Shown: positions 18,296 through 27,707, counted from the first letter of the stretch. The stretch: DNA of 64,000 bases from Microbacteriaceae bacterium PS02068 (GCA_029959325.1 JASCPF010000002.1:62001-126000), one strand, 5' to 3'. Notes: generated by a model from the letters alone, not told the origin. A program made the numbers and translations.

Positions 18296-19722
18296 CGCTC
18301 CACCCCTCACCCAGTCCCTTCCGAAGGTCAGCGCTCGCGCGGTCGTCGGCTTCCTCGTCTTCTGCGAACTCGCCAGCGGTTTCGTGCAGGGCTTCTACGC
18401 GCCCCTTCTGGGCGAGATCGCCGGCTATCTGCAGGTGTCGGACGCCGACATCACCTGGTTCCTCACCGTGCAGACCCTCGCCGCTGCCGTGTGCGTACCG
18501 CTGCTCTCCAAGCTCGGCGACATCTTCGGCCACCGACGGATGCTGCGCATCGCCGCGGTCTCCGTCCTGATCGGCACGCTCGTCACGGCGTTCCTGCCGA
18601 GCTATCCGCTGGTGCTCGCCGCGCGTGTCCTCGTGGGGCCGCTCGCGGTGTGGCTGCCGCTCGAGATCGCGCTCGTGCACAACCGCATCAAGGGCGAGAC
18701 CGCCCGCACCTCGATCGGGCTGCTCGTGTCCTGCCTCACCGGAGGGGCGATCCTCGGCACGATCTCGGCCGGCGTCTTCTCTGCCATCCTGCCCAGCCTC
18801 ACCCTCACGCTGCTCGTGCCCGTCGTCTTCGTCGTGGTGAGCGTCTACGCGGTGTTCTTCAAGGTGCCTGAGTCGACCTCGCGCACCGGCGCGAAGATCG
18901 ACGTCTGGGGCTTCATCGGCATCGCCGTGGCGATGGTGACGCTTCTGATCGGGCTGCGGCTCGCCGCGAGCGAGGGATTCGGCGCCGCGTCGACCCTCGC
19001 CACCCTGGGGGCGGCCGTCGTCATCTTCGCGCTCTGGGTGCTGTGGGAGCTGCGCGTCACATCGCCCGCGATCGACGTGCGTCTGATCGTCTCGCCCCGC
19101 TTGGGGCCGGTGTATCTCACCGCGTTCCTGTTCGGGATGGTGATGTTCGGGTCGCAGGCGCCGGCGACCACCTTCCTCACCGCTGACCCGGCTGAGACCG
19201 GCTACGGCTTCGCGGCGACGGCGAGCACGGCGGCCGCGGTCACGGCCGTCGTCACGATCCTCGCGACGATCGGCGCCGCCACCTTCGCGCCCATCGCGCG
19301 CCGGATCGGCATCAAAGCCCTGCTCGTCACCGGCGCCCTGCTCGCCGCGAGCGGCTCGCTCATCCAGCTCGCATTCCACGATCACCTGTGGCAGATCTTC
19401 GTCATCTCGGCGATCAACGGCATCGGCATGGGATTCCTGCTCGGTGCGCTCCCGGCTCTCGTGGCGGAGCTCGCGCCGTCCGACTCCACCGGCATCGCTA
19501 CGGGCGTGTACAACTCCCTGCGCACCCTCGGCGGCGCGGCCGCCGGAGCGGTCTTCGCCGTCGTGCTCGCCGCATTCACCACCTCCGGTTCGCTGTCGTC
19601 GTCGATCGGGGGGGTACCTCACCGTCTGGGCCGTCTGCGCCGGCGCCTTCCTGGTCGCAGCGATCGCCCTGTCGGCCATGCGGATGCCCCAGACCACCAC
19701 CACCTCTCACACGAAAGCCTGA
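18285..19722 (+). pseudogene. MFS transporter gene with frameshift in a G7 tract
   Basis: Encodes a DHA2-like major facilitator (start MPSDAPPLTQSLPKVSARAV; motifs PLLSKLGDIFGHRRMLR and SAINGIGMGFLLGALPALVA). Translation is normal until the seven G residues at 19608-19614. There the frame slips: the read frame continues into VPHRLGRLRRRLPGRSD, which has no transporter character. The +1 frame gives the expected last helix, GYLTVWAVCAGAFLVAAIAL, and a stop at 19722. Removing one G restores a 478-residue protein ending three bases before the M20 ATG. As written, the transporter frame runs on into the amidohydrolase and mimics an 877-residue fusion. Either a sequencing/assembly error or a true slippage mutation. 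Confidence 0.85.
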
Positions 19723-19724
19723 CC

Positions 19725-20918
19725 ATGACCACCCCTGACTTCACGACGGATGCGGCCGGCATCCTCCCCGACCTCGTCGCGCTGCGGCGCGAGCTGCACG
19801 CCGACCCGGAGCTCGGTCTCGATCTGCCGCGCACGCAGCAGAAGGTGCTCGCCGCCCTCGAGGCCCTGCCCCTCGAGATCACGACCGGCACCCGGACCAC
19901 CTCGGTCGTCGCGGTGCTGCGCGGGGCGCTGCCCGGGCCGACCGTGCTGCTGCGCGGCGACATGGACGCGCTGCCCATCGACGAGGCCACGGGCCTCGAT
20001 TTCGCCTCGCACAACGGTGCGATGCACGCGTGCGGCCATGACCTCCACACGGCCGGGCTCGTCGGGGCCGCGAAGCTGCTCGCCGCGCGACGCGACGAGC
20101 TTCACGGCTCGGTGATCTTCATGTTCCAGCCCGGCGAGGAGGGGCACGGCGGCGCGAAGGTGATGCTGGAGGAAGGGCTCTTGGATGCCGCGGGGGAGCG
20201 CCCGGTCGCGGCCTACGCGATCCATGTCGCCCCCGGCCCGCGGGGTGTCTTCGCCACCCGCGGCGGCGCCGTCGCCGCCGGCTCCAACCAGTTGCACGTC
20301 ACCGTGCGTGGCCGTGGTGGGCACGGCTCGCAGCCGCATCAGACCCTCGACCCGGTGCCTGCGGCCGCCGAGATCGTCCTGGCGCTGCAGAGCTTCGTGA
20401 CGCGCCGCTTCGACGCCTTCGATCCCGTGGTCCTCTCCGTCACCCGCCTGTCGACGGGCGACGGCGCCGTCAATGTCATCCCCGAGCAGGTCGAGCTCGC
20501 TGCGACCGTCCGCAACATGTCGGCGGCGTCGCTCGCGATCCTCAGCGAAGGCCTCCCGCGGGTGGTGAACGGCGTCGCGGCCGCGCACGGGCTCACCGCC
20601 GACGTCAGGTTCGACACGATGTACCCCGTCACGGTGAACGATCCGGGCGAGACGGAGGCCGCGCTCGCGGAGCTGCGCGACCTGTTCGGCGAGCAGCGGG
20701 TGATGACCCTGCCGACGCCGATGATGGGGTCGGAGGACTTCGCGTTCGTCCTCGACGAGGTGCCGGGCACGTTCATCGCACTCCTGACCTCACCGCCCGA
20801 GACCGACCTTTGGACGGCGGAGTGGAACCACTCGCCCCGCGTGGTGTTCGACGACGCCGTGCTCGGCGATCAGGCCGCGGCGCTCGCGACGATCGCCTTC
20901 GCCCGCACCGCGCGCTGA
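19725..20918 (+). CDS. M20-family amidohydrolase (hippurate / N-acyl-amino-acid hydrolase type)
   Basis: Zinc-dependent carboxypeptidase-like amidohydrolase of 397 residues, cytoplasmic. Metal and catalytic motifs: RGDMDALPI, MHACGHDLHTAGL, QPGEEGHGGAKVM and the C-terminal MGSEDFAFVL; the dimerisation region has RGRGGHGSQPHQTLDPV. Start ATG lies immediately after the corrected stop of the MFS gene (TGACCATG). The amidohydrolase-exporter-TetR grouping suggests processing and export of an acylated amino acid or toxic amide, inferred from context only. Confidence 0.92.
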   Translation: MTTPDFTTDAAGILPDLVALRRELHADPELGLDLPRTQQKVLAALEALPLEITTGTRTTSVVAVLRGALPGPTVLLRGDMDALPIDEATGLDFASHNGAMHACGHDLHTAGLVGAAKLLAARRDELHGSVIFMFQPGEEGHGGAKVMLEEGLLDAAGERPVAAYAIHVAPGPRGVFATRGGAVAAGSNQLHVTVRGRGGHGSQPHQTLDPVPAAAEIVLALQSFVTRRFDAFDPVVLSVTRLSTGDGAVNVIPEQVELAATVRNMSAASLAILSEGLPRVVNGVAAAHGLTADVRFDTMYPVTVNDPGETEAALAELRDLFGEQRVMTLPTPMMGSEDFAFVLDEVPGTFIALLTSPPETDLWTAEWNHSPRVVFDDAVLGDQAAALATIAFARTAR

Positions 20919-20936
20919 CCCGCCGCACCGGCGTCG

Positions 20937-20981
20937 CCCCGGTCGCACCCCCGGACCAGAATCCGAGGGAGCGGTCGGGGC
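20937..20981 (+). terminator. terminator after the M20 gene (repeat copy B)
   Basis: Imperfect hairpin CCCCGGTCGCACCCCC / GAGGGAGCGGTCGGGG. From CGGACCAGAATCC onward, 36 of 40 bases equal copy A at 17552-17591, and the 5' arm is also similar. Confidence 0.75.
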
Positions 20982-21078
20982 TTCGTCGTTCCCGGTAGAC
21001 TGGCGGTTCGGCCACCCGCAGCCACGTCGGCACGGGGCATCCGGCCGCCTCCCTCCCGCTGAAGATCGGACGTCCGCT

Positions 21079-22677
21079 GTGCTCGCCGTGCACGACCTCG
21101 AGATCCGCGTCGGCGCCCGCACGCTCATGTCGGACGTGTCGTTCCGCGTGTCCGACGGCGACAAGATCGGCCTCGTCGGCCGTAACGGCGCCGGCAAGAC
21201 GACGCTGACGAAGGTGCTCGCGGGCGATCTGATCGCCGCGGACGGCCGCGTCGACCGCTCGGGCGAGCTCGGCTACCTGCCGCAGGACCCGCGCACGGGT
21301 GACCCCGAGATGCTCGCGCGCACGCGCATCCTCGACGCGCGCGGGCTGGGCACGCTCGCGCTGCAGATGCACGACGCATCCCTGCAGATGGGGGATGCCG
21401 ACGCGAAGATCGCCGAGAAGGCGATGCGCCGCTACGGCAACCTCACCGAGCGCTTCGAGGCGCTCGGCGGGTACGCGGCCGAGGCCGAGGCGGCGTCCAT
21501 CGCGCACAACCTGTCGCTGCCCGACCGCATTCTCGACCAGCCGCTGAAGACCCTGTCGGGCGGTCAGCGCCGCCGCATCGAGCTGGCGCGCATCCTGTTC
21601 TCCGACGCGCAGACGATGATCCTCGACGAGCCGACCAACCACCTCGACGCCGACAGCGTCGTGTGGCTGCGCGAGTTCCTGAAGAACTACAAGGGCGGGC
21701 TGATCGTGATCAGCCACGACGTCGAGCTCGTCGGCGAGACGGTCAACCGCGTGTTCTACCTCGACGCGATGCGTCAGGTCATCGACATCTACAACATGAA
21801 CTGGAAGAACTACCTGCGCCAGCGGGTGGCCGATGAAGACCGCCGCAAGAAGGAGCGGTCGAACATCGAGAAGAAGGCGACCGCCCTGCAGCTGCAGGCG
21901 GCGCGGTTCGGCGCCAAGGCATCCAAGGCCGCGGCCGCGCACCAGATGGTCGCGCGCGCCGAGAAGATGCTGTCGGGCCTCGAAGAGGTACGCCAGGAGG
22001 ATCGCGTCGCGAAGCTGCGGTTCCCCAAGCCCGCCCCCTGCGGCAAGACGCCGCTCATGGCATCCGGCCTGTCGAAGTCGTACGGCTCGCTCGAGATCTT
22101 CACCGACGTCGACCTCGCGATCGACCGCGGGTCGAAGGTCGTCGTGCTCGGCCTCAACGGCGCGGGGAAGACGACGCTGCTGCGCATCCTCGCCGGCGTC
22201 GACAAGCCCGACACAGGTCAGCTCGAGCCGGGTCACGGCCTCAAGATCGGGTACTACGCGCAGGAGCACGAGAACCTCGACGTGAACCGCTCGGTGCTCG
22301 AGAACATGATGTCGGCGGCGCCCGACATAAACGCCACCGAGGCCCGCAAGGTGCTCGGATCGTTCCTGTTCACGGGTGACGATGTGCTCAAGCCCGCCGG
22401 GGTGCTCTCGGGCGGCGAGAAGACACGCCTGTCGCTCGCGACGCTCGTCGTCTCGAGCGCGAACATGCTGCTGCTCGACGAGCCGACGAACAACCTCGAC
22501 CCCGCCTCGCGCGAGGAGATCCTCGGTGCGCTCGCGCACTACGAGGGTGCCGTGGTGCTCGTGTCGCACGACTCCGGTGCGGTGCAGGCGCTGAACCCCG
22601 AGCGGGTGCTCATCCTGCCCGACGGCGTCGAGGACATCTGGGGCCGCGACTACGTGGACCTGATCGAGCTCGCATAG
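21079..22677 (+). CDS. ABC-F family ATPase
   Basis: Soluble tandem-ATPase protein of 532 residues; ABC-F proteins act on the ribosome in translation control or antibiotic protection. Both halves are complete: GRNGAGKTTLTKVL, LSGGQRRRIELARI, MILDEPTNHLDADS, then LNGAGKTTLLRILAG, LSGGEKTRLSLATL, LLLDEPTNNLDP. The inter-domain linker (YLRQRVADEDRRKKERSNIE) is charged and helical. GTG start; TAGACT at 20996-21001 is a likely -10, giving a leader of about 70 bases. Rv1473, near suf in M. tuberculosis, is a plausible positional counterpart. Confidence 0.9.
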   Translation: MLAVHDLEIRVGARTLMSDVSFRVSDGDKIGLVGRNGAGKTTLTKVLAGDLIAADGRVDRSGELGYLPQDPRTGDPEMLARTRILDARGLGTLALQMHDASLQMGDADAKIAEKAMRRYGNLTERFEALGGYAAEAEAASIAHNLSLPDRILDQPLKTLSGGQRRRIELARILFSDAQTMILDEPTNHLDADSVVWLREFLKNYKGGLIVISHDVELVGETVNRVFYLDAMRQVIDIYNMNWKNYLRQRVADEDRRKKERSNIEKKATALQLQAARFGAKASKAAAAHQMVARAEKMLSGLEEVRQEDRVAKLRFPKPAPCGKTPLMASGLSKSYGSLEIFTDVDLAIDRGSKVVVLGLNGAGKTTLLRILAGVDKPDTGQLEPGHGLKIGYYAQEHENLDVNRSVLENMMSAAPDINATEARKVLGSFLFTGDDVLKPAGVLSGGEKTRLSLATLVVSSANMLLLDEPTNNLDPASREEILGALAHYEGAVVLVSHDSGAVQALNPERVLILPDGVEDIWGRDYVDLIELA

Positions 22678-22703
22678 CGCCGTCGCGCGAACCCGCGTGA
22701 CGC

Positions 22704-23600
22704 TCAGCGCGGCGTGAACTCGTCGAGGAGAGCGTCCTCTTCCTGCATGTCGCGGTCCTGCCGGCGCGGCTCGCCACGACGTCGACGGCGGCGCTCGGAT
22801 GCCTGCAGGCGCTCGGCGACATCGGCCGGTGCGGAGCCGTCGGCGATCGCGGCCGCCGCCTCTTCGGCATCCTCGCGTCGGTGGCGCAGCTCGGTGCGGA
22901 TCATGTACCAGATGAAGACGAAGCCCATCACGGCGAAGAGGATCCACTGGATCGCGTACGAGAGGTAGGGGCCGGGGTCATCCGACGGCGACTCGAGCGC
23001 CGTCGGCCGCGACGCGGGCGCGGGATCCTCCGACACCATGAGGCCGTACGCCCCGGTGATGAGGTCGCCCTGCCCCGTCTTCGTCGCGACCATCGGCAGG
23101 TTGATGGTGGGGACCTGCCCGGCGGGGGCTGACTGCGAGGCGCTGCGCAGCGGCTCGCCGGGCATCAGGCGCGCGATGACGGTGACGGTCCCGGACGGGG
23201 GCGCGGGCACGTCGTCGGGGTCGGCCTGATGCTCGCCGGGAGGCACCCATCCTCGGTTGATGAGGAACACCTCTCCGCTGTCGGCACGGAAGGGCACGAG
23301 CACCTCGAACGCGGCCGTACCGCCGTGCGCGCGGTTGCGGGCGAGCACGGTGTCACCGGCCAGATACTCGCCGGTGAGCTGCACGGGCCGCCACTGGTCG
23401 CCGGGGTCGAGCTCGCCGTCGCGGCCGATCAGCTCGCTCAGCGGCACGGGCGCCGCGTCGTAGTTCGCGGCGATCAGTCGCAGCTGCGTGTCACGCCACT
23501 CGTTGCGGCCGAACTGCCAGTTCGAGAGGAACGCGCAGGCGATCGCGAAGACGATGGCGACCGCGACATAGCCGGTCCAGCGCAGAGCAGTGCGGTTCAC
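22704..23600 (-). CDS. SURF1 family protein (cytochrome oxidase biogenesis)
   Basis: Membrane protein of 298 residues that aids cytochrome c oxidase assembly. The N-terminal helix (YVAVAIVFAIACAFLSNWQF) leads to the SURF1 motifs WRPVQLTGEYL, VLVPFRADSGEVFLINRGWV and the second helix YLSYAIQWILFAVMGFVFIW. The C-terminus is a long charged, Arg/Glu-rich tail. GTG start overlaps the stop of the upstream small gene (GTGA). It fits functionally with ctaA and ctaB, although about 18 kb away. Confidence 0.9.
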   Translation of the reverse strand: MNRTALRWTGYVAVAIVFAIACAFLSNWQFGRNEWRDTQLRLIAANYDAAPVPLSELIGRDGELDPGDQWRPVQLTGEYLAGDTVLARNRAHGGTAAFEVLVPFRADSGEVFLINRGWVPPGEHQADPDDVPAPPSGTVTVIARLMPGEPLRSASQSAPAGQVPTINLPMVATKTGQGDLITGAYGLMVSEDPAPASRPTALESPSDDPGPYLSYAIQWILFAVMGFVFIWYMIRTELRHRREDAEEAAAAIADGSAPADVAERLQASERRRRRRGEPRRQDRDMQEEDALLDEFTPR

Positions 23601-23842
23601 GAGCGGGCCTCCGCGGCGGCATCCGACGGCTGCGCCCCTTTTGCCTCGCCCACCGACTCGAGCGGTGCGACCTCGACGGGGAAGTCACGCGCCGCGAGGT
23701 AGTCGCGCAAGTAGGCCACGTGTGCGTCGCACGCGGCCCAGATCTTGCGGCGGTCGGCGGAGTGGATGCGAGGGTTCCGCCAGATCACCTGCCAGAGGGC
23801 GTCGTCGCGGCATCCCGCCCGCGAACACGTCGCCGCGCTCAC
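23597..23842 (-). CDS. small cysteine-rich (zinc-binding-like) protein
   Basis: An 81-residue protein with CSRAGC near the N-terminus and CDAH about 32 residues later, a C-x4-C/C-x2-H pattern suggesting one metal site. WQVIWRNPRIHS lies between. Start is GTG 23842, overlapping the DUF3099 stop, and its stop overlaps the SURF1 start, so the three are translationally coupled. Function unknown; position suggests a role near respiratory-complex assembly. Confidence 0.75.
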   Translation of the reverse strand: MSAATCSRAGCRDDALWQVIWRNPRIHSADRRKIWAACDAHVAYLRDYLAARDFPVEVAPLESVGEAKGAQPSDAAAEARS

Positions 23843-24231
23843 GCGATGTCCTCGTCGCTCGGCTGCGGCGGGCGCGGCGGGCGCTGCACAGTGGTCTCGG
23901 TGATGCGGATCACCCCGGACGGCTCGCTCGACGCGGGGGAGGTCGGCGCGGATGCCTCTGGGCGCGGCGACTCGAGTGCGCGCTCGGGCGGCACCGCGCG
24001 CTCTGCAGGGGCGGCGGTCACATTCGCGATCACGACGGCGACGTACGGCAGGAAGATCGCCCCGATGGCGAACAGCCACGTGTACCAGCTGTAGGGCTGG
24101 ATCACGACCATCAGCACGAAGCAGACGACGCGGATGGCCATCATCGTGAAGTACTTGTGCATGCGGCTCTGCGCGTCGTCGCGCGGCGCGCGCGGCAGCG
24201 AGGTCGCAGACTGGGCAGACGAGTTCTTCAC
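23839..24231 (-). CDS. DUF3099 membrane protein
   Basis: A 130-residue protein with two closely spaced membrane helices (TMMAIRVVCFVLMVVIQPYS and WLFAIGAIFLPYVAVVIANV), typical of actinobacterial DUF3099. A Pro/Ser-rich cytoplasmic tail follows. GTG start behind GAGAGG. First gene of DUF3099-small Cys protein-SURF1, linked by 4-base overlaps. No biochemical function is known. Confidence 0.85.
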   Translation of the reverse strand: MKNSSAQSATSLPRAPRDDAQSRMHKYFTMMAIRVVCFVLMVVIQPYSWYTWLFAIGAIFLPYVAVVIANVTAAPAERAVPPERALESPRPEASAPTSPASSEPSGVIRITETTVQRPPRPPQPSDEDIA

Positions 24232-24293
24232 GGTCCTCTCAGCCTACGCCGCCGGGCCCGGCCGGTCGCCGGGATTGCCCGCCGTCGTTCGGC

Positions 24294-24911
24294 TCAGGCG
24301 CCGTAGCGGTACGTCGTACTCGACGTACCGACCGCGATCACGAAGACGAAGAACAGCACCACCAGCACGAGCAGTCCCAGGCCGGCCCATCCGACGATCA
24401 CGCCGGCCAGCGCCATGCCTCGTCCGGCCTCTCCTGATCGCTTGATCTGCCCCAGCGACAGGTGGCCCATGATGGCTCCCGCAATCGGGCCGACGAGGGG
24501 CAGAATCCACAGGAAGCCGAGGATCGACAGCACCATCGACGCGACGGCGAGACCGTTGGTGCGCCGCGGCGGCGCGTATGCGCCATAGCCGTACGGGGCA
24601 GCCGCGGGGGCGCCGTACTGACCGCCGTACGGCGCGGGTGCAGCGGCCGGCGCGGCGCCATACGGGCTGGTCGGAGCTGTCGCGTAGGGCGAGGTCGGAT
24701 AGGTCGGCGGCGCGTACGCCGGCGGCGCGTAGGCGGGCGGCTCGGATGCCTGCGCGTAGCCGCCCGTGTCGTACTGCGGCGCCGGCGGCGGAGTGTAGGG
24801 CGCCGCGTCGTACGAGGCTCCGTTGCCGGCGACAGCCGGCGGTACGGGTGGCGCGGCGGGCACCGGGGGCACGGAATCGTCGTACGGCTGTGCGCCGGAA
24901 GTGTCGGTCAC
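24294..24911 (-). CDS. DUF4190 membrane protein with Pro/Tyr/Ala-rich N-terminus
   Basis: A 205-residue protein. The first 115 residues are low-complexity repeats of the type PPAYAPPAYAPPTYPTSPY and AAPYGYGAYAPPRR, probably disordered. Two membrane helices follow (VASMVLSILGFLWILPLVG and a C-terminal GLGLLVLVVLFFVFVIAVG) around GPIAGAIMGHLSLGQIKRSG, the DUF4190 signature. GTG start follows GAGAGGAG. Function unknown; such tails often occur in cell-envelope proteins of Actinobacteria. Confidence 0.85.
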   Translation of the reverse strand: MTDTSGAQPYDDSVPPVPAAPPVPPAVAGNGASYDAAPYTPPPAPQYDTGGYAQASEPPAYAPPAYAPPTYPTSPYATAPTSPYGAAPAAAPAPYGGQYGAPAAAPYGYGAYAPPRRTNGLAVASMVLSILGFLWILPLVGPIAGAIMGHLSLGQIKRSGEAGRGMALAGVIVGWAGLGLLVLVVLFFVFVIAVGTSSTTYRYGA

Positions 24912-25019
24912 GGGGGCTCCTCTCGCCTGTTGCCAGCCTAGCGGGCGGCGGCTCGCCCGTTAGGCTGGTCCACGGCCCGAGCGACCGACGTCGCCGCCTC
25001 GAACCCCTCAGGGAGCAGC

Positions 25020-25730
25020 ATGTCCACCGACAGAGTCGTCCTCGTCACCGGCGGAAACCGCGGCATCGGCCGCGCGATCGCCGAGCGTTTCGTCGCCGCG
25101 GGCTACAAGACCGCCGTCACGGCGCGCTCGGGCGAGGGCCCGGCAGGCACGCTCACGGTCCGTGCCGATGTGACGGATGCCGCGTCGCTGGACGCCGCGT
25201 TCCGCGAGGTCGAGCAGCAGCTCGGCACCGTCGAGATCGTCATCGCGAACGCCGGCATCACGAAGGACACGCTGCTGCTGCGGATGACCGAGGATGACTT
25301 CGACTCGGTCGTCTCGACGAACCTGGGCGGCACCTTCCGCGTCGTCAAGCGGGCCTCGAAGGGCATGCTGCGGGCAAAGTGGGGCCGAGTCGTCCTCATC
25401 TCGAGCGTCGTCGGGCTCTACGGCTCGGCAGGGCAGATCAACTACTCGTCGTCGAAGGCGGCCCTCGTCGGGTTCGCCCGTTCGCTGACGCGCGAGCTCG
25501 GCGGTCGCGGCATCACGGCGAACGTCGTGGCCCCGGGCTTCATCGAGACCGACATGACCGCTGAGCTGCCCGAAGACACCCAGGCCGAGTACAGGCGCAA
25601 CATCCCCGCGGGCCGGTTCGCCACGGCGGACGAGGTCGCGGGCGTGGTCGTCTGGCTGGCATCCGACGACGCCGCCTACATCTCGGGTGCGGTCATCCCG
25701 GTCGACGGTGGCCTCGGGATGGGGCACTGA
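25020..25730 (+). CDS. fabG: 3-oxoacyl-ACP reductase (SDR family, FabG-like)
   Basis: NADPH-dependent short-chain reductase of 236 residues, elongation step of fatty-acid synthesis. Cofactor motif TGGNRGIGRAIAERF, then IANAGITKD, catalytic Ser in VVLISSVVGLYGSAGQ and YSSSKAAL (Tyr/Lys), and the FabG-like end AAYISGAVIPVDGGLGMGH. Close to MabA/FabG1 of mycobacteria in motifs. ATG follows GGGAGC. It converges on serB with only 12 bases between stops. Confidence 0.9.
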   Translation: MSTDRVVLVTGGNRGIGRAIAERFVAAGYKTAVTARSGEGPAGTLTVRADVTDAASLDAAFREVEQQLGTVEIVIANAGITKDTLLLRMTEDDFDSVVSTNLGGTFRVVKRASKGMLRAKWGRVVLISSVVGLYGSAGQINYSSSKAALVGFARSLTRELGGRGITANVVAPGFIETDMTAELPEDTQAEYRRNIPAGRFATADEVAGVVVWLASDDAAYISGAVIPVDGGLGMGH

Positions 25731-25742
25731 CGACTGCAGGTC

Positions 25743-26378
25743 CTACGGCAGCAGCGGGATCAGCTCGCGCAGATCGACGGGCCCGACCACGAGATCTGCA
25801 GCGGCTCGCACCGCGGGCTTGGCGTTGAAGGCGACGCCGAGGCCCGCCGAGGCCATCATCAGCAGGTCGTTCGCGCCGTCGCCGACGGCGATCGTGCGTG
25901 AGAGTGGAACGCCGGATGCCTCGGCCCAGCCCCGCAGCGAGTGGGCCTTGGCCGCGGCATCCACGATCTCTCCGTCGACCTCGCCCGTGAGCGCGCCGTC
26001 TACGACACCGAGCCGGTTCGCCCGCCACTGATCGACGCCGAGCGGCGGCGCCACGGCGTCGAGGATCTCGTGGAAGCCGCCCGACACCACAGCCGCGACG
26101 CCGCCGCGCGCGTGGATCGCGGCGATCAGCTCGGCCGCGCCAGGCGTCGGCTCGACGCGCGCGAGCACCCGGGCGAACGCCGCCGTGGGCACCCCCCGAA
26201 GCTGCTGCACGCGCGAGCGCAGGCTCGTCGCGAAATCCACCTCGCCGCGCATCGCGGCCTCGGTGGCCGCGGCGACCTCGGCACCTCGGCCGGCCTCGTC
26301 GGCGATCAGCTCGATGACTTCGTTGCGCAGCAGCGTGGAGTCGGCGTCGAATACGACGAGGAAGCGGGCGTCAGGCAC
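25743..26378 (-). CDS. serB: phosphoserine phosphatase
   Basis: HAD-superfamily phosphatase of 211 residues making L-serine from phosphoserine. The nucleophile motif is VVFDADSTLL (DxDST), followed by RGEVDFATSLRSRVQQLRG (substrate loop), AVVSGGFHEIL and AVGDGANDLLMM. There is no ACT domain. GTG start; TAGGTT on the minus strand (26385-26390) lies six bases before it, so translation is probably leaderless. Confidence 0.92.
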   Translation of the reverse strand: MPDARFLVVFDADSTLLRNEVIELIADEAGRGAEVAAATEAAMRGEVDFATSLRSRVQQLRGVPTAAFARVLARVEPTPGAAELIAAIHARGGVAAVVSGGFHEILDAVAPPLGVDQWRANRLGVVDGALTGEVDGEIVDAAAKAHSLRGWAEASGVPLSRTIAVGDGANDLLMMASAGLGVAFNAKPAVRAAADLVVGPVDLRELIPLLP

Positions 26379-26415
26379 CCGACCAACCTACCGGCCCGAC
26401 CCGCGCGCTCCCGCG

Positions 26416-27660
26416 TCAGCGCGTGACGCGGATGTTCTTGCCGACGACCGTGATGCCGCTCTCGGTCACGGTGTAGCCGCGCGACAGGTCGAGCGCGCGG
26501 TCGACGCCGACCGTGGCACCCGGCTCGAGCACCACGTTCTTGTCGAGGATCGCACGGTTCACCCGCGCCCCCGCGCCGACGTCGACGTGATCGAACAGCA
26601 CCGAGTCGGTGATGGTCGATCCGCCCGCCGACAGGGTCCACGGGCCGACGACGGAGCGCTCGAGGTGCGTCCCCGACAGCACCGAACCGAGCGACACGAT
26701 CGAGTCGATCGCGTTGCCCATCCGCCCGACGCCGTCGCGCACGAACTTCGCCGGCGGCGAGTTGATCGCCTGCGAGTGGATCGGCCAATCCATGTTGTAC
26801 AGGTTGAAGATCGGCAGCGTCGAGATGAGGTCCATGTGCGCGTCGAAGAACGAGTCGATGGTCCCCACGTCGCGCCAGTAGTCGCGGTCGCGATCGGTCG
26901 ATCCGGGCACGTCGTTGCGCTTGAAGTCGTACACCGCCGCTTCGCCCCGGTTCACGAAATACGGGATGATGTCGCCGCCCATGTCGTGGTTCGAGGTCGA
27001 CAGTTCGCCGTCGGATTCGACGGCTTCGATCAACGCATCGGTGTTGAAGATGTAGTTGCCCATCGACGCGAGCACCTCGTGCGGGCTGTCGGAGAGCCCG
27101 GTCGGGTTCTGCGGCTTCTCGAGGAACTCGCGGATGGTGATGTTGTCGGTCGGGTCAAGGTCGATGACGCCGAACTGGTTCGCGAGCCCGATGGGCTGCC
27201 GGATGCCGGCGACGGTCGCCTTGGCACCCGACGCGATGTGCGCCTCGAGCATCTGCTCGAAGTCCATGCGGTAGACGTGGTCGGCGCCGATCACCATCAC
27301 GATGTCGGGCTTCTCGTCCTGGATCAGGTTGAGTGACTGCAGGATCGCGTCGGCTGAGCCCGAGAACCAGCGCTTGCCGAGCCGCTGCTGTGCGGGCACC
27401 GACGCCACGTACGAGTTCAGGAGCGCCGACATGCGCCATGTCTGCGAGATGTGCCGGTCGAGGCTGTGAGACTTGTACTGCGTCAGTACGACGATCTGTC
27501 GAAGTCCCGAGTTGATGAGATTGGAGATGGCGAAATCGATGAGGCGATACTGCCCACCGAACGGCACCGCGGGTTTCGCGCGATCCTCCGTCAGTGGCAT
27601 GAGTCGCTTTCCCTCGCCTCCGGCGAGGATGATCCCGAATACCTTCGGCGCTGCTGGCAT
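26416..27660 (-). CDS. glgC: glucose-1-phosphate adenylyltransferase
   Basis: Makes ADP-glucose for glycogen or glucan synthesis. The 414-residue protein has the nucleotidyltransferase start [35 protein letters not shown], the substrate-site [11 protein letters not shown] and a left-handed beta-helix C-terminal domain ([20 protein letters not shown]). Divergent from glgA over only 47 bases; TAGTGT on the minus strand (27667-27672) is six bases before the ATG. Confidence 0.96.
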   Translation of the reverse strand: MPAAPKVFGIILAGGEGKRLMPLTEDRAKPAVPFGGQYRLIDFAISNLINSGLRQIVVLTQYKSHSLDRHISQTWRMSALLNSYVASVPAQQRLGKRWFSGSADAILQSLNLIQDEKPDIVMVIGADHVYRMDFEQMLEAHIASGAKATVAGIRQPIGLANQFGVIDLDPTDNITIREFLEKPQNPTGLSDSPHEVLASMGNYIFNTDALIEAVESDGELSTSNHDMGGDIIPYFVNRGEAAVYDFKRNDVPGSTDRDRDYWRDVGTIDSFFDAHMDLISTLPIFNLYNMDWPIHSQAINSPPAKFVRDGVGRMGNAIDSIVSLGSVLSGTHLERSVVGPWTLSAGGSTITDSVLFDHVDVGAGARVNRAILDKNVVLEPGATVGVDRALDLSRGYTVTESGITVVGKNIRVTR

Positions 27661-27707
27661 GGCACCACACTATGCCCGACATCGGCGCCTGTACTAGCGT
27701 TCACGAC
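27661..27707. promoter_or_regulatory. compact divergent glgC/glgA promoter
   Basis: Within 47 bases there is a -10 for glgC (ACACTA on the plus strand, 27667-27672, six bases from the ATG) and one for glgA (TAGCGT, 27695-27700, seven bases from the ATG). Each -35 region would overlap the other promoter's -10, so the two are likely to exclude or co-regulate each other. Confidence 0.6.

Noticed and set aside
18285..20918. A single 877-residue transporter-amidohydrolase fusion gene
   Set aside because: The junction is produced by the G7 tract; the segment between lacks transporter features, and the neighbouring frame gives a proper MFS C-terminus.
20773..22947. A minus-strand open frame of 724 codons opposite the ABC-F gene
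   Set aside because: Antisense shadow; composition lacks any recognisable fold and the plus strand carries both ABC domains.
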